Shown in pieces: positions 24,964-34,821 of a stretch of DNA of 64,000 nucleotides. Both the position numbers and the translations under genes were made by a program. This stretch comes from Alkaliphilus transvaalensis ATCC 700919 (GTDB lineage Bacteria; Bacillota; Clostridia; Peptostreptococcales; Natronincolaceae). The stretch is taken from contig NZ_JHYF01000015.1 of the NCBI RefSeq assembly GCF_000621485.1, positions 95,943 through 159,942 on the forward strand, written 5' to 3'. How positions within the stretch are numbered: the first letter of the stretch is position 1; every line of letters begins with the position of its first letter. Under the pieces are notes generated by a model, which saw nothing but the letters and a program-made list of their open reading frames with translations, was not told the origin of the DNA and did not search any database.

Positions 24964-26592
24964 ATGGGGGATGTAAGCTTTCATAAACTTGCCATCAATA
25001 CAATAAATTGCAAAGCAAAGAATATTTTTGAAGATATTCTAGTGTTACCAAAGGATCGTCGAGGTTTTGCCTATAATAATCAGTTTATGGTTATGCCCAC
25101 TTATTTTTATAGAATTATTGGATTGGAGGAAGAAGCAACCTACGAGGATCATTTGATTCAACTCCACGAAAAATTTAAAGAACTTGGTCCGCTTTATCTT
25201 AAAATTGATAAAAGTCTAGATCGTTTTATTCCAAATGATTTTATTCAAAGAGTCAACCAACTATGGAATCAGGTTGCTAAGATAAACCAACCTACTGCAG
25301 AAGCAATTATAGAGCTAACTTTAAAGCCAGGAATTTTGACTGCTATTGATCCAATTAAAAATAAGCTAATAAAAGACAAGCTTAAAATTCTTTTAAACAT
25401 CTTTATGATGAACCAAAAGAACCTAAATATCGTTAAGAACTATTATATAAAGTTATTGTATTGGATTGAGAAATATGCAATACCCCTATTAAAGGGATAC
25501 AAGTATGGGGAAATGAATCCAAAGATAATATTCTATGGAGAAATTCAACGGGATGAAATTTTCTTTTTAATCCTTCTATCTCTAATGAGTTTTGACGTGT
25601 TGTATTTCAATACCCAAGATGGGGAACGCTTTGGCGATGTCCCTAAAATAGAGGTATATTCAAACCTAATAGAATATTCTCAACGTAGCCCCCTTAAACC
25701 CTTTCCAGTTTCCACAGGGATTAAGCGGCAAGAGACAGTAGCCTATAGGGCTTCTGTGGAGATAGATCAGGTTCTTCACACAGAAGATAGTGGTGTTTAT
25801 CGGCCATGGCAGTTCGAGAACTATGAGGTAATTGCAAATACCTTAAAGACCACCTACGACGAATTATTTATTCTTTGGAGAGAAGATGCAAGGTTTAGGG
25901 AAGGATTTAAGGCAGAGGGGAATAAAATCTATATCCCTAATATATTTGCCAAGGTAAGTGGGACATTAACAGACCTAAATCTCTATTGGAGCCACTTTAA
26001 TTCTTTGCTAGAAAAAAGAGAATCAGCTATTTTTATAGATAAAATACCCTTTACTGCAACAAGAAACTACTTAACCAATAGAAGTGTTTTTAATACTGAT
26101 GGAAGTCTGAATATAGAGAAGGTTAAGCAGTTACCTGAATATAAATTTCATTACTTAAAAACGCCAGTACAGAAGTTGATTCTAGATAAAATGAATCACT
26201 TAGTGACAAGTGAAAATTTATTTATGGAACATCTAAGTCCAGAGTTTAAAACAAAGATTTTGTATACAATCTTAGCCTTGGATAAGTCCTACTTAGATCT
26301 AATTCAGAAATTTGATTATCCCTATGGCATCCCTAAAGTCATCGTTTTTGACAGAGATGAAAATACTTTTACAAAGGAAGATGTTATAATTCTAACATTT
26401 TTACACTTTGTTGGGTTTGACATTGGAATTTTTACACCAACTGGCTACAACAATATAGAAAATGGCATCCATCAATCCTATTATGATGTGCATAAATTAG
26501 AAGCATTGAATTTTGATCTGCATCCACCCGGTGCTGAACAACAAGATAAAAAGGGATTCTTTCAAAAGGGCTTCAAATGGTTTTTTCAATAA
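24964..26592 (+). CDS. YceG-like Ter-associated 'biosynthetic module' protein, copy 1
   Basis: A 542-aa soluble protein, related along its whole length to the product of 38183-39811 (also 542 aa). Shared blocks are VMPTYFYRIIG/IPVYFYRIIG near residue 40, NYYIKLLYWIEKY near 160, KIIFYGEIQRDEIFFLILLSLM near 182, RPWQFENYEV near 280, and the C-terminal PTGYNNIENGIHQSYYDVHKLE...GFFQKGFKWFFQ. This matches the B. subtilis YceG family, which is next to telA/yceH there as here. Pfam calls the family a putative component of a biosynthetic module; its chemistry is unknown. AAGGAGG precedes the ATG. First gene of the Ter locus. Confidence 0.8.
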   Translation: MGDVSFHKLAINTINCKAKNIFEDILVLPKDRRGFAYNNQFMVMPTYFYRIIGLEEEATYEDHLIQLHEKFKELGPLYLKIDKSLDRFIPNDFIQRVNQLWNQVAKINQPTAEAIIELTLKPGILTAIDPIKNKLIKDKLKILLNIFMMNQKNLNIVKNYYIKLLYWIEKYAIPLLKGYKYGEMNPKIIFYGEIQRDEIFFLILLSLMSFDVLYFNTQDGERFGDVPKIEVYSNLIEYSQRSPLKPFPVSTGIKRQETVAYRASVEIDQVLHTEDSGVYRPWQFENYEVIANTLKTTYDELFILWREDARFREGFKAEGNKIYIPNIFAKVSGTLTDLNLYWSHFNSLLEKRESAIFIDKIPFTATRNYLTNRSVFNTDGSLNIEKVKQLPEYKFHYLKTPVQKLILDKMNHLVTSENLFMEHLSPEFKTKILYTILALDKSYLDLIQKFDYPYGIPKVIVFDRDENTFTKEDVIILTFLHFVGFDIGIFTPTGYNNIENGIHQSYYDVHKLEALNFDLHPPGAEQQDKKGFFQKGFKWFFQ

Positions 26593-26798
26593 CAATGATT
26601 AATTTAAATAAGAATTACATCACTCATTTAAATTGACGAAATTTCATGGATAACTAAATTTATATCTAATCAATAGCAATATGCTTATTTACAATTGCCT
26701 CATATAACAGGGTTAAGACATGAAACTTCAATAAATATGATAATGAAGGCTTGTAATTCTCAAAATATAAGATGTATTTATTAAAGGAGGGGCTCAAT

Positions 26799-27875
26799 AT
26801 GAATGAAATGTTAGATGTACAGGAAGTAGATCTTGATAAAAAAGTAAACGAAGTAGCATTAAAAGCTAAATCGTCACCAGAATTACAAAAAATTGCTTCA
26901 CAATTAGACATAAGAAATGCCCAATCTATCATGTCCTTTGGACAGGATACAGCTGTTGAAATTTCTAAATTTAGTGATAGGATTTTATCCTCCATTAGTA
27001 ATTCTTCAGTAGAAGATAGTGGTAAGATGCTACAACAATTAACTTCCATCATGTCAAAGTTTGATTCTAAAGATTTTGTTGAAAAGAAACAAGGAGTTCT
27101 AGAAAGACTTTTTAATAAAGTTAAAGATGATATCAATAAGCTTTTAGCGAAATATCAAACGATGGATAAAGAAATTTCAAAAATTTATGTTGAAATAAAA
27201 CAATATGAAAATGAGATTAAACAAACAAATGCAACGCTAGAAGAAATGTTTGAAAAAAATCTACAATACTATGAAAACCTAGAGAAATATATTCAAGCTG
27301 GTTACATGATAATTAATAATGTGCAAAACAACATGATTCCCCAGTTAGAGCAAAAAGCAGCTACATCAGGAGAACAAATAGATCAAATTAACCTTCAAAA
27401 CGCTCAGCAGGCACTAGAAATGATAGACCAAAGGGTACAAGATCTAGAAATGGCTAAAATGGTTTCATTACAAACTGCTCCACAAATTAAGTTAATCCAA
27501 AGAGGTAACTATAACTTACTAAGAAAAATTGGAAGCGCCTTTGTCATCACCTTACCAGTATTTAAATCTGGACTAATTCAAGCCATTGCCATTAAACGAC
27601 AAAAGATTCAGGCGGATGCCATGAAGGCTTTAGATGAAAAAACCAATGAAATGCTACTAAGAAATGCTCAAAGTATAGCAAACCAGTCGGTGGATATTGC
27701 AAGACTAACCTCTGGTTCTAGTATTAAAGTTGAAACGTTAGAGCAAACCTTTGAAACAATTATGAGGGGAATTGACGAAACGAAGCAAATTGAAGAAGAA
27801 AATAAACATAACCGTGAAGAAGGTAGAAAGCGTTTATTAGAGCTTCAAGGTCAAATGGAGAAAAAAAATTTTTAG
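26799..27875 (+). CDS. telA: TelA/KlaA/YceH family toxic anion resistance protein
   Basis: 358 aa, mostly long alpha-helices: the N-terminal KVNEVALKAKSSPELQKIASQLDIRNAQSIMSFGQDTAVEISKFSDRIL and a long coiled-coil centre (DKEISKIYVEIKQYENEIKQTNATLEEMFEKN), then QTAPQIKLIQRGNYNLLRKI, the TelA signature region. The family is linked to tellurite and other toxic-anion or cell-envelope stress resistance; its mechanism is unclear. The start is ATG 26799 after AAAGGAGGGG; a longer frame from 26772 would include the ribosome site itself. It lies between the first yceG-like gene and the terD genes, the arrangement also known in Bacillus. Confidence 0.9.
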   Translation: MNEMLDVQEVDLDKKVNEVALKAKSSPELQKIASQLDIRNAQSIMSFGQDTAVEISKFSDRILSSISNSSVEDSGKMLQQLTSIMSKFDSKDFVEKKQGVLERLFNKVKDDINKLLAKYQTMDKEISKIYVEIKQYENEIKQTNATLEEMFEKNLQYYENLEKYIQAGYMIINNVQNNMIPQLEQKAATSGEQIDQINLQNAQQALEMIDQRVQDLEMAKMVSLQTAPQIKLIQRGNYNLLRKIGSAFVITLPVFKSGLIQAIAIKRQKIQADAMKALDEKTNEMLLRNAQSIANQSVDIARLTSGSSIKVETLEQTFETIMRGIDETKQIEEENKHNREEGRKRLLELQGQMEKKNF

Positions 27876-27949
27876 ATGAAGTCTCAACTCACCGTTAAAA
27901 TAATGTTTTAATTACGAATCTAAATAAAGATAGAAGGGAAGCGGTCTGT

Positions 27950-28531
27950 ATGGCAATTAGTTTAAGTAAAGGTCAAAAAGTAGATTTAACTAAGGGCAAC
28001 CCGGGTTTAACTAAAATTATGGTAGGTCTAGGTTGGGATGTAAATAGATATGACGGAACAGCACAATTTGATTTAGACGCAGCAGCTTTTTTATTAGGAG
28101 AAACAGGTACTGTTGGTAGTGATGCAGATTTTATTTTTTATAATAATTTAAGTCATTCATCGGGTTCTGTTCTTCATATGGGGGACAACTTAACAGGTGA
28201 AGGTGATGGAGATGACGAGCAAATTAAGGTGGATTTAGGCTTAGTGCCTCAAAACATTAATCGTATCGCCTTTACAGTAACGATTCATGATGCAGTTCAA
28301 AGGCTACAAAATTTTGGACAAGTTTCAAATGCTTATATAAGAGTATTTAATGAAGTTACAGGAGAAGAATTAATTCGTTATGACTTAGGAGAAGATTTTA
28401 GTATTGAGACAGCCCTAGTGGTAGGAGAATTATATCGTCACGGAGCAGAATGGAAATTTAATGCTATTGGTAGTGGTTTCCAAGGTGGGTTAGGTTCCCT
28501 TTGCCAGAATTTCGGTGTAAACTTAGCTTAA
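27950..28531 (+). CDS. terD: TerD family Ca2+-binding stress protein, copy 1
   Basis: 193 aa with the TerD beta-sandwich markers [35 protein letters not shown] and the calcium-binding loop [15 protein letters not shown], followed by [29 protein letters not shown] and the C-terminal [23 protein letters not shown]. TerD proteins bind two calcium ions and are thought to form membrane-associated complexes with TerC-type proteins. The third terD gene (29970) is its closest local relative. Cytoplasmic; no signal peptide. Confidence 0.95.
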   Translation: MAISLSKGQKVDLTKGNPGLTKIMVGLGWDVNRYDGTAQFDLDAAAFLLGETGTVGSDADFIFYNNLSHSSGSVLHMGDNLTGEGDGDDEQIKVDLGLVPQNINRIAFTVTIHDAVQRLQNFGQVSNAYIRVFNEVTGEELIRYDLGEDFSIETALVVGELYRHGAEWKFNAIGSGFQGGLGSLCQNFGVNLA

Positions 28532-28565
28532 GCGGTGAATTGGTCTCTTAAAAGGGGGATTTAAA

Positions 28566-29249
28566 ATGGAATATAAAGTATTGTATGATCAAGCATTTCC
28601 TATTGTAGAAATTAAGCTACAAAAAGGAGAAAGTGTTAAGGCAGAATCTGATGCAATGGTGTCTATGGCAAGTACGATAGATTTAGACGGGAAATTAGAG
28701 GGGGGCCTTCTTAAGGGGCTTGGAAGGATGTTGGCAGGAGAGAAGTTTTTTTTCCAAACCCTTCAGGCTAATCGAGGTCCTGGTGAAGTTCTATTGGCTC
28801 CATCGATCCCAGGTACTGTTACTGATGTAACCCTTGATGGAAGTTATAGTCTTTGTGTACAGAAGGATGGTTTTCTAGCGGCGACTGAAGGCATTGAAGT
28901 GTCTACTCAAATGCAAAACTTAACCAAGGGGATGTTTTCTGGAGAAGGCTTCTTTATTCTTAAAATTAGTGGTAGAGGAACAACCTTTATCAGTTCCTAT
29001 GGGGCAATCCATCCGATTAATTTAGAAGCTGGAGAAGAAGTGATAATTGATAATAGTCATTTAGTTGCTTGGCCAGATTATATGAACTACAAGATTGAAA
29101 AGGCTTCAAAGGGATGGATTTCAAGTTTTACTTCTGGTGAAGGGTTAGTTTGTCGTTTCAGGGGTCCTGGAACTGTATTAATTCAAACTAGAAACCCTAG
29201 AGGTTTTGGAGCATGGATTAGACAATTCATACCAAGTACCAACAAGTAA
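28566..29249 (+). CDS. AIM24/TIGR00266 family protein
   Basis: 227 aa, all-beta, lacking membrane segments. The N-terminal half has FPIVEIKLQKGESVKAESDAMVSM, and the middle GEVLLAPSIPGTVTDVTLDG, then SGEGFFILKISGRGTTFISSYGAIHPINLEAGEEVIIDNSHLVAWPDYMNYKIEKAS, which is the typical AIM24-like core. The family is often found beside TerD genes. Its biochemical role is not established. It sits in the same direction between terD copies 1 and 2 with a strong AAGGGGG site, so it is part of the operon. Confidence 0.88.
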   Translation: MEYKVLYDQAFPIVEIKLQKGESVKAESDAMVSMASTIDLDGKLEGGLLKGLGRMLAGEKFFFQTLQANRGPGEVLLAPSIPGTVTDVTLDGSYSLCVQKDGFLAATEGIEVSTQMQNLTKGMFSGEGFFILKISGRGTTFISSYGAIHPINLEAGEEVIIDNSHLVAWPDYMNYKIEKASKGWISSFTSGEGLVCRFRGPGTVLIQTRNPRGFGAWIRQFIPSTNK

Positions 29250-29300
29250 CCATCGCTAAAAGTAGTAAATGATATACAAATATTAAAGGGGTGAAAAGCT

Positions 29301-29903
29301 ATGGCAATTAATTTGCAAAAAGGACAAAAAATTGATTTAACAAAGGGTAATGCTGGGCTATCTGAGATTATGGTAGGTCTAGGTTGGGACCCTGTTACTC
29401 AGAGCAATACTGGTTTTTTCGGTAAGCTCTTTGGTGGAGGTGCTGCAGATATTGACTGCGATGCTTCGGTTCTGATGTTAAATGATAAAGACAAACTAGG
29501 AAATAAATCTAATTTAATATACTTTGGAAATTTAAAAAGCACATGTGGTAGCGTAAGACATACTGGTGATAACTTAACAGGAGATGGAGACGGAGATGAT
29601 GAAGAAATCATCGTTAAGTTGAAGAGTGTACCGCCTTCAATTCAAAAATTAGTTTTCGTAGTTAATATTTACGACTGTATTAGCAGAAAACAAAACTTTG
29701 GGATGATTCAAAATGCTTACATTAGAATTGTAGATCAAGCAAATCGAAAAGAACTTGTTAGATTCAATTTAACAGAAGATTATTCTGGAAAAACTGCCCT
29801 TGTTGTAGGTGAAATCTATAGACAAGAAAACGAGTGGAAATTTGCAGCTATCGGACAAGGAACACAAGATGCATCCTTAAGTGAGATAATTAGAAAATAT
29901 TAG
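29301..29903 (+). CDS. TerD family protein, copy 2, with glycine-phenylalanine insertion
   Basis: 200 aa. It keeps [26 protein letters not shown] and the calcium loop GDNLTGDGDGDDEEI, but between them an insertion NTGFFGKLFGGGAA precedes DIDCDASVLML. This is the version of TerD that often accompanies the standard form in Ter operons. It also lacks the C-terminal GFQGGL tail of copies 1 and 3, ending SLSEIIRKY. The insertion could contact a membrane or a partner; that is a guess. Confidence 0.93.
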   Translation: MAINLQKGQKIDLTKGNAGLSEIMVGLGWDPVTQSNTGFFGKLFGGGAADIDCDASVLMLNDKDKLGNKSNLIYFGNLKSTCGSVRHTGDNLTGDGDGDDEEIIVKLKSVPPSIQKLVFVVNIYDCISRKQNFGMIQNAYIRIVDQANRKELVRFNLTEDYSGKTALVVGEIYRQENEWKFAAIGQGTQDASLSEIIRKY

Positions 29904-29969
29904 TGTAGCTAGAACAAGAAAGGCTGTATCTGCAGCTAAATATATAAATAGGAAGGGGATTAATTAGGT

Positions 29970-30551
29970 ATGACGATTAATTTATCAAAGGGACAAAAAA
30001 TTGACTTAACAAAAGGAAGTCCTAACCTTAGCAAAATTATTGTAGGATTAGGATGGGATACAAATAAGTATTCAGGTGGATATGATTTCGACCTAGATGC
30101 ATCTGCCTTCATTGTAAGAGAAAATGGTAAAGCATTAAATGAGGATGATTTTGTTTTCTACAACAACCTGCAAGGGGCAGGGGGTTCTGTAATCCACACC
30201 GGTGATAATTTAACTGGAGAAGGTGAAGGGGACGACGAAGAAGTCAAAATTGACTTCTCTAAAGTACCATCTTACGTAGATCGTATTGCAATTACTGTAA
30301 CGATCCATGATGCGATACAAAGAGCCCAGAATTTTGGACAAGTTTCAAATGCTTATGTAAGGGTAGTTAACGAGGAAACTAATCAAGAAATATTAAGATA
30401 TGATCTTGCTGAAGAATTTTCCATCGAAACTGCACTAGTAGTTTGTGAGATTTACCGTTATAATAATGAGTGGAGGTTTAGTGCAATAGGTAGTGGTTTC
30501 CAAGGTGGATTAGCTGCCCTTTGTAATAATTATGGACTTCAGGTAGGTTAG
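29970..30551 (+). CDS. TerD family Ca2+-binding stress protein, copy 3
   Basis: 193 aa, the same length as copy 1 and collinear with it: [83 protein letters not shown], and a C-terminal [17 protein letters not shown]. It lies 66 bases after copy 2, with an AGGAAGGGG site upstream. Copies 1 and 3 look like a recent within-operon duplication, with the divergent copy 2 and the AIM24-like gene between them. Confidence 0.95.
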   Translation: MTINLSKGQKIDLTKGSPNLSKIIVGLGWDTNKYSGGYDFDLDASAFIVRENGKALNEDDFVFYNNLQGAGGSVIHTGDNLTGEGEGDDEEVKIDFSKVPSYVDRIAITVTIHDAIQRAQNFGQVSNAYVRVVNEETNQEILRYDLAEEFSIETALVVCEIYRYNNEWRFSAIGSGFQGGLAALCNNYGLQVG

Positions 30552-30590
30552 TTATTAGTCTATTTATAATCAATTAATGATTTAGCAATA

Positions 30591-30631
30591 AAGACAAAGG
30601 CGGATTGCATTATGCAAAACACCTTTGTCTT
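30591..30631 (+). terminator. Hairpin between terD copy 3 and the P-type ATPase (weak terminator or processing site)
   Basis: AAGACAAAGG and CCTTTGTCTT form a perfect 10-bp stem; the loop holds a second small palindrome TTGCATTATGCAA. Only a scattered T-rich tail follows, so read-through into the ATPase gene is likely. Confidence 0.5.
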
Positions 30632-30673
30632 AGCTTATTCTTTCAGAATTGATTAAACTAAGGAGATGAATAT

Positions 30674-33406
30674 ATGAAATATGATATTAATGGCTTAGAT
30701 ACCATAGTCGTTAAAAAATCAAGAGAAGAACATGGTTCAAATCGTCTTACACCTCAAGAAATTGAGACTTTTTGGGATAAGTTTAAAGGAAACTTTGAAG
30801 ACCCAATTATTAAAATTTTAATTGTTGCACTAATTGTTAATGTCATTTTTATGTTTTTCGGAAAAACAGAATGGTATGAGTCAGTAGGGATTGCTGTAGC
30901 TGTGGTATTGGCAACAATGATAGCAACATGGTCTGAATATAGTAATGAAGAATCTTTCCAGAAGCTACAAGATGACGCTTCAAAAATCGTATGTAAGGTT
31001 TTTAGAGATGGAAAAATTCAGGAGATTGCAATTGATGATATTGTTGTAGGTGACTTTATTTTACTACAAACAGGAGATAAAGTGCCAGCAGATGGTAAAT
31101 TGCTTCATGGTGCATTGAATATTAATCAAGCCTCCTTAACTGGTGAGTCAAAAGAAATTAAAAAGCAAAGTATCCCAGAAAATTATCCAAGGGATAAAGA
31201 AAACACAGATTTAAGTAACCCTTATGATATTTATAGAGGAACATTAGTTGTATCAGGTGAAGCTGTTATGTTGGTTGAAACTGTTGGAGATAACACCTTC
31301 TACGGTAAATTAGCCCAAGAGATGCAGACCGATGACAGAGAGTCTCCATTAAAGGTAAAACTTAATGTTTTAGCTGAAGGGATTAGTAAGTTTGGTTATA
31401 TTGGTGGTACACTTATTGCCCTATCCTTTATGTTTAAAAAAGTAGTGCTAGATCATGGGTTTAATTGGGACCAAATTTCAGTTTATTTATCAAACTGGCA
31501 AAATCCTGTAAATGATTTAGTTACAGCTGTAATCCTTGCAATTATTATTATCGTAGTGGCTGTACCGGAAGGATTACCAATGATGATTGCAATGGTGCTT
31601 TCCCTAAATATGAAAAAGCTTCTAAAGGATAACATTCTTGTAAGGAAGTTAATCGGGATCGAAACAGCAGGAAGCTTAAACATCCTTTTCTCAGATAAAA
31701 CTGGGACAATAACAAAAGGGAAGTTAGAAGCAGTAACCTTTGTAAATGGTGATGACAATGCTTTCGCTAGTTGTGAAGAGATTCCTAAAGCATTAGGAGA
31801 GCTATTAAATTTATCTTTAAGAAAAAATACTAATGCCATTATTGAAGAAACGAGAGATGGTGACTACCAAGTAATCGGTGGAAACGCAACAGAGAGGGCA
31901 TTACTTCAGTTTGTTTCTTGTACAAAGCTAGAAGATGTATCTTTAGAAACGGTTAAGACGATTCCCTTCTGTAGCGATAAAAAATATTCAGCTACCCAAG
32001 TTAAAGGGGATTATAATTTATCCTTAATTAAGGGAGCACCAGAAAAAATCATAGATCAATGTGATTTCTATTATAATGAAAAGGGTGAAGTTGTGCCCTA
32101 TAAAAACAAGGGTAAACTAGAAGCTACAATTGAAGAATTGGCAGCAAAGTCAATTCGTGTTATTGCAATTGCCACTTCTCAAGAAGTTCTACAAGAAGAT
32201 GAGAAGTTTACGAAATTAACTTTAGTTGGGATCATTGGAATACGTGATGACTTAAGAGCAGAATCTATAGAAGCTATTGCAGAGGCAAAGGCAGCAGGAA
32301 TCCAAGTTGTAATGATAACAGGGGACCGTAAAGAAACAGCTGTAGCCATTGCTAAAGATGCAGGCTTATTAGAAAGTGAAAGAGACGTTGTTTTAACATC
32401 CCAAGAGATTCAGGAACTATCAGATGATGAACTTAAGGCATTACTGCCAAATATTCGAGTAATTGCAAGAGCACTACCAACAGACAAGTCTAGGTTAGTA
32501 AAAATTGCTCAAGAATTAGATCTAGTAATCGGGATGACAGGTGATGGTGTAAATGATGCACCCGCATTAAAACGAGCAGATGTTGGATTTGCAATGGGTA
32601 GTGGTACAGAGGTTGCAAAGGAAGCTGGGGATATTGTTGTATTAGATGATAACTTCCTATCTATAACCAAATCTGTATTATATGGTAGAACCATCTTTAA
32701 TAGTATTCGTAAGTTTATTGTATATCAGTTGACAGTTAATATGGCGGCCATCTTAATTGCCTTTATAGGACCATTTATTGGGGTTGACCTACCCCTTTCA
32801 ATGACTCAAATGTTGTGGGTAAACCTTGTAATGGATACTTTAGCAGCCCTTGCATTGGGTGGAGAAATGGCTCTACGTAAGTACATGCAAGAGCCTCCTA
32901 AAAGAAGAGCCGAATCAATTATTAATAAAGATATGCGGAGTTCTATATTACTAAATGGTTCTTTTATTGCGGCAATGAGTATTTTCTTCTTAAAATCCTC
33001 TTTTATCCGTGACGCCTTTAGAATTGGAGCAACAGGAAAAGAAGATATTTATATCTTAACAGGATTCTTTGCCTTCTTTATCTTTATTAATGGCTTTAAT
33101 ACCTTTAATGCCCGTACTGTAGATTTAAATTTATTTAATAAAATTACAGGTAATCGTGGTTTCTTAAAGGTAGTAACCTTAATCTTCTCTGTACAAATTG
33201 TTTTAACTTATGTAGGTGGAGAGGTATTAAGAACAAGTGGACTAAACTTAGTAGAATGGGGTTATGTAGTTCTGTTATCAGCCCTGATCATACCTTTAGA
33301 CTTAGCAAGAAAGCTGATCAGAAATACCTTTTTCCCTACTAAAAACACAGTATCTCATCTTCAACAAGAAGATCTACAAATGGTAAGTGAAGATAAGGTA
33401 GCATAG
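30674..33406 (+). CDS. P-type Ca2+-ATPase (PMCA/PMR1-like)
   Basis: 910 aa P2-type cation pump. Phosphorylated Asp341 lies in FSDKTGTITKGKLEA; the actuator motif TGES is near 157; the M4 ion site is VVAVPEGLPMMIAMVLSL (the PEGLP form of calcium pumps); the hinge motif is MTGDGVNDAPALKRADVGFAMG. About ten transmembrane helices. The C-terminal domain EEDLQMV lacks a calmodulin-like extension. It exports Ca2+ (or Mn2+) at ATP cost. Location directly after three calcium-binding TerD genes suggests a common link to calcium, which is inference. A terminator follows. Confidence 0.92.
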   Translation: MKYDINGLDTIVVKKSREEHGSNRLTPQEIETFWDKFKGNFEDPIIKILIVALIVNVIFMFFGKTEWYESVGIAVAVVLATMIATWSEYSNEESFQKLQDDASKIVCKVFRDGKIQEIAIDDIVVGDFILLQTGDKVPADGKLLHGALNINQASLTGESKEIKKQSIPENYPRDKENTDLSNPYDIYRGTLVVSGEAVMLVETVGDNTFYGKLAQEMQTDDRESPLKVKLNVLAEGISKFGYIGGTLIALSFMFKKVVLDHGFNWDQISVYLSNWQNPVNDLVTAVILAIIIIVVAVPEGLPMMIAMVLSLNMKKLLKDNILVRKLIGIETAGSLNILFSDKTGTITKGKLEAVTFVNGDDNAFASCEEIPKALGELLNLSLRKNTNAIIEETRDGDYQVIGGNATERALLQFVSCTKLEDVSLETVKTIPFCSDKKYSATQVKGDYNLSLIKGAPEKIIDQCDFYYNEKGEVVPYKNKGKLEATIEELAAKSIRVIAIATSQEVLQEDEKFTKLTLVGIIGIRDDLRAESIEAIAEAKAAGIQVVMITGDRKETAVAIAKDAGLLESERDVVLTSQEIQELSDDELKALLPNIRVIARALPTDKSRLVKIAQELDLVIGMTGDGVNDAPALKRADVGFAMGSGTEVAKEAGDIVVLDDNFLSITKSVLYGRTIFNSIRKFIVYQLTVNMAAILIAFIGPFIGVDLPLSMTQMLWVNLVMDTLAALALGGEMALRKYMQEPPKRRAESIINKDMRSSILLNGSFIAAMSIFFLKSSFIRDAFRIGATGKEDIYILTGFFAFFIFINGFNTFNARTVDLNLFNKITGNRGFLKVVTLIFSVQIVLTYVGGEVLRTSGLNLVEWGYVVLLSALIIPLDLARKLIRNTFFPTKNTVSHLQQEDLQMVSEDKVA

Positions 33407-33420
33407 TCGAAAGAATTATA

Positions 33421-33460
33421 ACAGGTTAGTAGAATATTTCTTCTGCTAACCTGTTTTTTT
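33421..33460 (+). terminator. Terminator after the P-type ATPase gene
   Basis: ACAGGTTAG and CTAACCTGT with inner AGAA/TTCT pairing, followed by T7. It separates the telA-terD-ATPase half from the lyase-phosphoribosyltransferase half of the locus. Confidence 0.9.
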
Positions 33461-33525
33461 ATGGTAAAATATTTCTATATATTTGGATAAACTAACTATT
33501 TTAGGAAGGATCTATTTTTTATTAG

Positions 33526-33580
33526 TTGAGGAAATTGCAATTAATATAAATTTAATATATATTTTATATTAATGTTAATG
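33526..33580 (+). repeat. Solo end of the MITE-like element
   Basis: TTGAGGAAATTGCA, then ATTAATATAAATTTAATA, as in the complete copies. No matching right end was found before 33720. The 314-base gap 33407-33720 otherwise holds the terminator and AT-rich DNA. Confidence 0.65.
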
Positions 33581-33720
33581 GTAATAATATGTTACTTATT
33601 GTACAATTAACAACGAAATTATTTAGCATTAATAATTAATATTAATCTAGAATTAATGATGGATTTTTCTCAATCAATTTATTAAAAACAAATAACCTAG
33701 ATTTAGGAGACGTGGGAATA

Positions 33721-34821
33721 ATGAGATACTTTAATCATATGGACTTAGGAAAATTAGACCTGTTTTATAGATTACCTCAACCCTTTCAAAGAAGAGGCCC
33801 GAAAGAAATATTAGCCTATGGGTTGGGGGCCACCCTGTACATGCCAGCCACAAGAAAAAATATATTAGCTGATCTATTATCCGATAAGCTTAGGGGTTTG
33901 AAATCAGTGGTGATTTGTCTTGAGGATGCAGTAGGTGACCAAGAGATTAAAGAAGCTGAAAATAACTTAATATTACAGTTTAAGGAGATTATTAGGGCTA
34001 AAGAAGAAGGACAACTAGACTATGATGAAATACCTCTCATTTTTGTTCGAGTGAGAGGAGTTGATCAAATTTATATGATTGCAGATGTACTTAAAGGAGA
34101 TCAACTATTAAATGGCTTTGTTTTTCCTAAGTTTAATTTAGATAATGGCAGTAGATATTTAAAGGCATTGAAGGAAGTAAATCGAGAATATCAGCAAAAT
34201 CTTTATGGCATGCCAGTGCTAGAAGACAGAAATGTTCTTTATAAAGAAAACCGTATAGAGAATCTGCAGCAACTTAAAAGGCTACTTGATGAACACAAAG
34301 ACTTAATATTAAATATTCGTATTGGCGCAACGGACTTTTCTAGTATTTTTGCCTTAAGGAGAAGTGTAGATACATTAATTTATGATATAGCAGTTGTCCG
34401 TGACTGTATTGGAGACATTATTAATATTTTTGGTAGAGAAGAAACAGATTATGTTTTATCGGGGGCTGTTTGGGAATATTACAGTAATGAAGAAGGTTAT
34501 GACTTAACAAAGAAGGCCTTGTCTGGCTTAGTAAAGGAAGTATTGTTAGATAAAGAGAATGGTTTAGTCGGAAAAACCACGATCCATCCCAGTCAAATTT
34601 TACCCATCCAAAGCTTGTATGTTGTCACCCATGAAGAATATCTTGATGCTACTAAAATATTAGACTTAAAGGATCATGGTAATGGGGTTATAAAAAGCCA
34701 ATATGGAAATAAAATGAATGAAGTAAAACCCCACTATAATTGGGCAAAGAAAATTCTAATTCGCTCAAAAATCTATGGGGTTTTAAAGGAGGGCATAAAT
34801 TTTGAGCAACTACTTAAATAA
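33721..34821 (+). CDS. HpcH/HpaI-CitE-like lyase of the Ter biosynthetic module
   Basis: 366 aa, TIM-barrel fold related to citrate lyase beta subunit. Metal-site motifs: LYMPATRKNILADLL, the acidic VICLEDAVGDQEIKEAE, a barrel strand LIFVRVRG, GFVFPKF, and late GLVGKTTIHPSQILPIQSLYV, the HPSQ motif of CitE. Such enzymes cleave or form C-C bonds of acyl-CoA or oxo acids; the substrate here is unknown. The start is ATG 33721 with AGGAG 11 bases upstream; GTG 33712 is too close to it. The end overlaps the next gene by 20 bases, so they are co-translated. Confidence 0.8.
   Translation: MRYFNHMDLGKLDLFYRLPQPFQRRGPKEILAYGLGATLYMPATRKNILADLLSDKLRGLKSVVICLEDAVGDQEIKEAENNLILQFKEIIRAKEEGQLDYDEIPLIFVRVRGVDQIYMIADVLKGDQLLNGFVFPKFNLDNGSRYLKALKEVNREYQQNLYGMPVLEDRNVLYKENRIENLQQLKRLLDEHKDLILNIRIGATDFSSIFALRRSVDTLIYDIAVVRDCIGDIINIFGREETDYVLSGAVWEYYSNEEGYDLTKKALSGLVKEVLLDKENGLVGKTTIHPSQILPIQSLYVVTHEEYLDATKILDLKDHGNGVIKSQYGNKMNEVKPHYNWAKKILIRSKIYGVLKEGINFEQLLK

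Noticed and set aside
29301..29903. Insertion in TerD copy 2 as a novel domain
   Set aside because: Short Gly/Phe-rich insertions at this point are usual in one TerD subgroup, so I treat it as normal variation.
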